From Peptococcaceae bacterium UBA3937 (GTDB taxonomy: Bacteria; Bacillota; Peptococcia; DRI-13; DTU073): a stretch of DNA of 35,712 bases. Where the stretch lies: positions 23,666-59,377 of the forward strand of contig DGEB01000058.1 of NCBI GenBank assembly GCA_002385735.1, given 5' to 3'. Of this stretch, positions 33,161-35,712 are shown piece by piece; positions within the stretch are counted from its first letter, which is position 1, and every line of letters starts with the position of its first letter. The notes beneath the pieces were generated by a model. It did not search any database. It saw nothing but the letters and a program-made list of their open reading frames with translations, and was not told where the DNA came from. A program made the translations under genes and the position numbers.

Positions 33161-34228
33161 TTATTCGCTCATGAAGCGCATGAAATTTTCCCTATCAAAA
33201 CAGAATTGCAAAGCCGTGTCCAGGGTGATCTTATCGGAATGCACCAATTCCCGCAAGGACTGGTCCATCGTTTGCATCCCCCAACGGCCGCCCGTTTGCA
33301 GGACGGTGGGAATCTGGTGGATGCGGCCTTCTCTGATCAGGTTCCGAATAGCCGGAATGGCAAGCATGACCTCGCAAGCCAAAACACGCTTTGTCCCACT
33401 TACGTGCGGCAAGAGCTGTTGGGTGACAATCGCCTGCAAAGTGGTGGAAAGCTGGATTTTGATCATTTCCTGCTGACTGGGTGGGAAGACGTCGATGATC
33501 CGCTCAATGGATTGCGCCGTGTTAATTGTATGTAAAGTGGAAAAGACCAAATGGCCGGTTTCCGCAGCGGTAATGGCCGTGGAAATGGTGTCCAGGTCAC
33601 GCATCTCCCCGATGAGGATGACGTCCGGGTCTTGTCGCAGGCAGGCCCGCAAAGCCCCGGCAAAGGAATAGGTGTCGGCACCCAATTCCCGTTGGTCAAT
33701 CAGCCCCTTCTTATGATAGTGCAGGTATTCGATGGGATCCTCTATGGTAATGATATGTTTTTCTTTATTGCTATTGATCAAATCGATAACCGCCGCCAAA
33801 GTGGTGGATTTCCCGCAGCCGGTCGGTCCGGTGACCAGCACCAGGCCGCTGTTTTTTTCCGACAGTTCCGCCACTGCCTTGGGGATTCCCAAGGATTCAA
33901 TCGACGGGATCTCGTGGGGAACAGGACGGATGGCCAAACTGGGGCAACCCCGCTGCCGGAAGGTATTGATCCTGAAACGGCCTACCCCGGAAAGAGAATA
34001 GGAAAAGTCAACTTCGCCCTTTTCCTGCCAAGTAATGAACTGCTCTTCATCCATCAAAGCACGGACGGCTTCCATGGTATCATGACGGCTTAACGGTTCA
34101 ATCTTCCCATTATCCGTCCAACGGATTAACTTGCCGGTGATCCGAAAAACAGGCGGTGATCCTACGGAAAGATGAATATCTGATGCGCCCATTTTTGTAG
34201 CAGTTTTTAATATTGAAAAAACATCCAT
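33161..34228 (-). CDS. pilT: Type IV pilus retraction ATPase PilT
   Basis: PilT is the hexameric ATPase that depolymerises type IV pili, driving twitching and DNA uptake. The protein begins MDVFSILKTATKMGASDIHL, then has an N-terminal PAS-like domain, Walker A GPTGCGKSTT, an Asp box with ITIEDPIEYLH, Walker B DPDVILIGEMRDLDT, the His box HLVFSTLHT and the PilT-specific AIRNLIREGR. Length 355 is usual. AAGGAG stands 10 bases before the ATG at 34228; a TTG at 34252 is less likely. A sigma-H-like promoter with a 0A box lies about 60 bases upstream. Confidence 0.96.
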   Translation of the reverse strand: MDVFSILKTATKMGASDIHLSVGSPPVFRITGKLIRWTDNGKIEPLSRHDTMEAVRALMDEEQFITWQEKGEVDFSYSLSGVGRFRINTFRQRGCPSLAIRPVPHEIPSIESLGIPKAVAELSEKNSGLVLVTGPTGCGKSTTLAAVIDLINSNKEKHIITIEDPIEYLHYHKKGLIDQRELGADTYSFAGALRACLRQDPDVILIGEMRDLDTISTAITAAETGHLVFSTLHTINTAQSIERIIDVFPPSQQEMIKIQLSTTLQAIVTQQLLPHVSGTKRVLACEVMLAIPAIRNLIREGRIHQIPTVLQTGGRWGMQTMDQSLRELVHSDKITLDTALQFCFDRENFMRFMSE

Positions 34229-34285
34229 TTTTACTACGCTCCTTCCGGACAATTTTTTATTTTAGTAAATATTTCTATTATATCT

Positions 34286-34314
34286 TTATTCGACATTCTT
34301 TTTTATCTTCCTGC
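34286..34314 (-). promoter_or_regulatory. Sigma-H-like promoter with 0A box before pilT
   Basis: GCAGGAAGA (34306-34314) and GTCGAATAA (34286-34294) are exactly 11 bases apart on the minus strand. The -10 matches the sigma-H pattern RNNGAATWW fully and the -35 matches RNAGGAWWW except at one W. A 0A box, TGTCGAA (34289-34295), overlaps the -10. The arrangement is nearly the same as that before spo0A (4974-5002). A TATAAT at 34277-34282 lacks a proper -35. Confidence 0.5.
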
Positions 34315-34371
34315 ACCTGCCACGATTACAAATCTTCCGCGTCCATTCTATCCTCTCTTGCTTTAGTCGGC

Positions 34372-34896
34372 CTAATTCTCGTTAATCCCTTTTTCTTTTA
34401 GGAAGATTATGATTTTATCTATAATTTCCTGAAAATCCTGGTCCGATGTATCCACACAATAATCGGCGCATTGATAGAGCTCTTCCCGTTCTTTCATCAG
34501 TTGCACGATGGTGGTATACAAATCCCCTTTTTTTAACAAAGGACGGGTATTGCGCTTTTTCACCCGTTCCATAATGATTTCCGGCCGCGCCGTTAAACAA
34601 ATCATGACACTGTTATTGGCCAGTAGTTTAATATTTTCTTCGTCTAAAATAACGCCGCCTCCCGTAGCAATGATACAGTTTTCCTTCTCGGCCAGGCGCC
34701 GGATAACCAGTTTTTCTTCCGAACGGAAACGCACTTCCCCGTATTTATTAAACAACTGGCTTATCGTCATGCCGGTGACTTTTTCAACTTCATTATCGCT
34801 GTCAAAAAATTCACGATTTAAAAGGGCAGCTAATCTTTTCCCCACGGCCGTTTTCCCTGTACCCATAAAACCGATTAAAACGATGTTTTTCCCCAA
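34372..34896 (-). CDS. aroK: Shikimate kinase
   Basis: AroK phosphorylates shikimate with ATP in aromatic amino acid synthesis. The 174-residue protein has Walker A GFMGTGKTAVGKRLA, the shikimate-binding Asp in FFDSDNEVEK, VRFRSEEK with the second Arg, IATGGGVIL and the lid RNTRPLL. TTG start at 34896 with AAGGTGGTG upstream. The next shikimate gene, aroQ, is 5 kb away, so the pathway genes are scattered. Downstream, pilT has its own candidate promoter. Confidence 0.96.
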   Translation of the reverse strand: MGKNIVLIGFMGTGKTAVGKRLAALLNREFFDSDNEVEKVTGMTISQLFNKYGEVRFRSEEKLVIRRLAEKENCIIATGGGVILDEENIKLLANNSVMICLTARPEIIMERVKKRNTRPLLKKGDLYTTIVQLMKEREELYQCADYCVDTSDQDFQEIIDKIIIFLKEKGINEN

Positions 34897-34984
34897 GCCT
34901 GCTCACCACCTTACTCAGAACGCACCCCAGCGCCGTTCCTGTTAATCTCCTCTTATCAGTATATCCCATATATTATATTCATCC

Positions 34985-35479
34985 TTACTTGCGATAAGTA
35001 ATATCGGTTTTAACGAGGTTTTCAAAAAGCCGCATAACCTTTGTCCCGACAAATTCTTTTTTGGAAAGAGCCGGCACCAGAACCGTAAAGCAGCCCGCCC
35101 GGTTGCCGCCCAAAACATCCGTAAAAACCTGATCACCGATTACCAAGACCTGATGGGCCGGCAAGCCCATTAAGGCCAGCGCCTTAAGGAAGGCCCTTTT
35201 TCTGGGTTTTAAAGCAAAGGGAAGGCAATGGATCGAATATTTCCGCACCAACTTTTCCGACCGCTTTTTACGGGCGTTTGTTAACAGGCAAACCTGATAT
35301 CCTAATGCCAAAGCCTCCCGCAAAAAACAATCGGCCTCTGCGGAGATATAGTTCGCTTTCCAAGGAGAAATAGTATTATCTAAATCGATAATGATGCCGC
35401 GCATCTCTTTCTGTCGGAATTCTTGCAAATTAATATCGGCCAACGACGTTACCATTAAATCCGGTTTTAGAATTTCCAT
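34985..35479 (-). CDS. YqeG family HAD IIIA-type phosphatase
   Basis: This 164-residue HAD-superfamily phosphatase has the nucleophile motif DLDNT (in GIIIDLDNTISPWK), motif II LLTNARKK, the Lys in LKPRKRAF and motif III VIGDQVFTDVLGGNRAG. It matches YqeG, widespread in Firmicutes and with homologues that act on phosphatidylglycerophosphate in other lineages; the substrate here is unproven. The frame opens at 35536, but the ATG at 35479 with GGGAG six bases upstream gives the usual MEILKPDLMVTSL start. About 90 bases separate it from aroK. Confidence 0.92.
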   Translation of the reverse strand: MEILKPDLMVTSLADINLQEFRQKEMRGIIIDLDNTISPWKANYISAEADCFLREALALGYQVCLLTNARKKRSEKLVRKYSIHCLPFALKPRKRAFLKALALMGLPAHQVLVIGDQVFTDVLGGNRAGCFTVLVPALSKKEFVGTKVMRLFENLVKTDITYRK

Positions 35480-35623
35480 CTTGCTCTCCCAACATTTTAC
35501 TATCATTATCTTACCATAAAAAAAGGATAAAATCATTCCATGTTATCAACTTCATACTTTTCAACAACCCAATTCTGCCCTACACTCTTCTCAGTTTCAT
35601 CTTAATGGGCTTAAACAGCATTT

Positions 35624-35712
35624 CTACGTGATAGTGTACTTGCCGCCAATGACCTCTCCTGAAGCGAACCCTTCCGGTGTTTCTATCTCAAATTCACACT
35701 TAGGCATATCTT
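35624..35712 (-). CDS. 3' end of an unidentified ORF entering from the right edge
   Basis: On the minus strand an open frame runs from the window edge to a TAG at 35624-35626 and ends CEFEIETPEGFASGEVIG plus GKYTIT. An ATG at 35707 lies inside the window, but whether it is the start cannot be judged because the upstream sequence is cut off. It reads like the last strands of a small beta-rich protein, but I do not recognise a family. The gap 35480-35623 has no clear terminator or promoter. Confidence 0.3.
   Translation of the reverse strand, partial: DMPKCEFEIETPEGFASGEVIGGKYTIT

Overview
The window looks like the chromosome of an anaerobic, endospore-forming Gram-positive bacterium of the Clostridia type. 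The evidence is spo0A, spoIVB, a complete spoIIIAA-AH operon, ytxC, the [FeFe]-hydrogenase maturase hydF, strong AGGAGG-type ribosome binding sites and frequent TTG/GTG starts. The species cannot be fixed from the sequence. Base composition is moderate and even, and there are no insertion sequences, phage genes, tRNAs, rRNAs or CRISPR arrays. Apart from a DUF89 gene near the left end, every real gene reads on the minus strand, so the transcriptional order runs from right to left.

Left part (1-4100): a fibronectin-III-like remnant, a DUF89 damage-control phosphatase (+), a DUF445 membrane protein, the sporulation protein YtxC and a stand-alone LigD-type polymerase domain. Centre left (4100-17150): the Firmicutes block Kae1-like protein, folD, xseA, xseB, ispA, dxs, tlyA, nadK, argR, recN, spoIVB, spo0A, covering one-carbon metabolism, DNA repair, isoprenoid synthesis and the sporulation switch. 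Centre (17270-24960): asp23-amaP-DUF2273-nusB from its own sigma-A promoter, preceded by the eight-gene spoIIIA operon that builds the mother-cell side of the feeding-tube channel. Right part (25000-35712): hydF, a CD1247-type zinc-ribbon protein, efp, an Xaa-Pro peptidase, aroQ, tldE/tldD, pilD, pilT, aroK, a YqeG-type HAD phosphatase, and the tail of an unidentified ORF entering from the right edge.

The gene order closely follows the Bacillus subtilis order yqhS(aroQ)-yqhT-efp-spoIIIA-yqhY-nusB-folD-xseAB-ispA-dxs-yqxC-ahrC-recN-spoIVB-spo0A. The differences are that hydF, nadK and the Kae1-like gene are inserted and accBC are absent. Five rho-independent terminators divide the strand into transcription units.

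I found no clear undescribed system. The best leads are: (1) two nearly identical sigma-H-like promoters overlapped by perfect 0A boxes, one before spo0A and one before pilT-pilD, which suggests that pilus retraction is tied to the sporulation switch; (2) a cluster of short in-frame tandem repeats (36, 33, 9 and about 6 bp) in spoIIIAE, spoIIIAF, asp23 and spoIIIAA; (3) a stand-alone LigD polymerase domain with Gln where the His of the KTSGxxGLH motif is expected, and with no Ku or ligase nearby.
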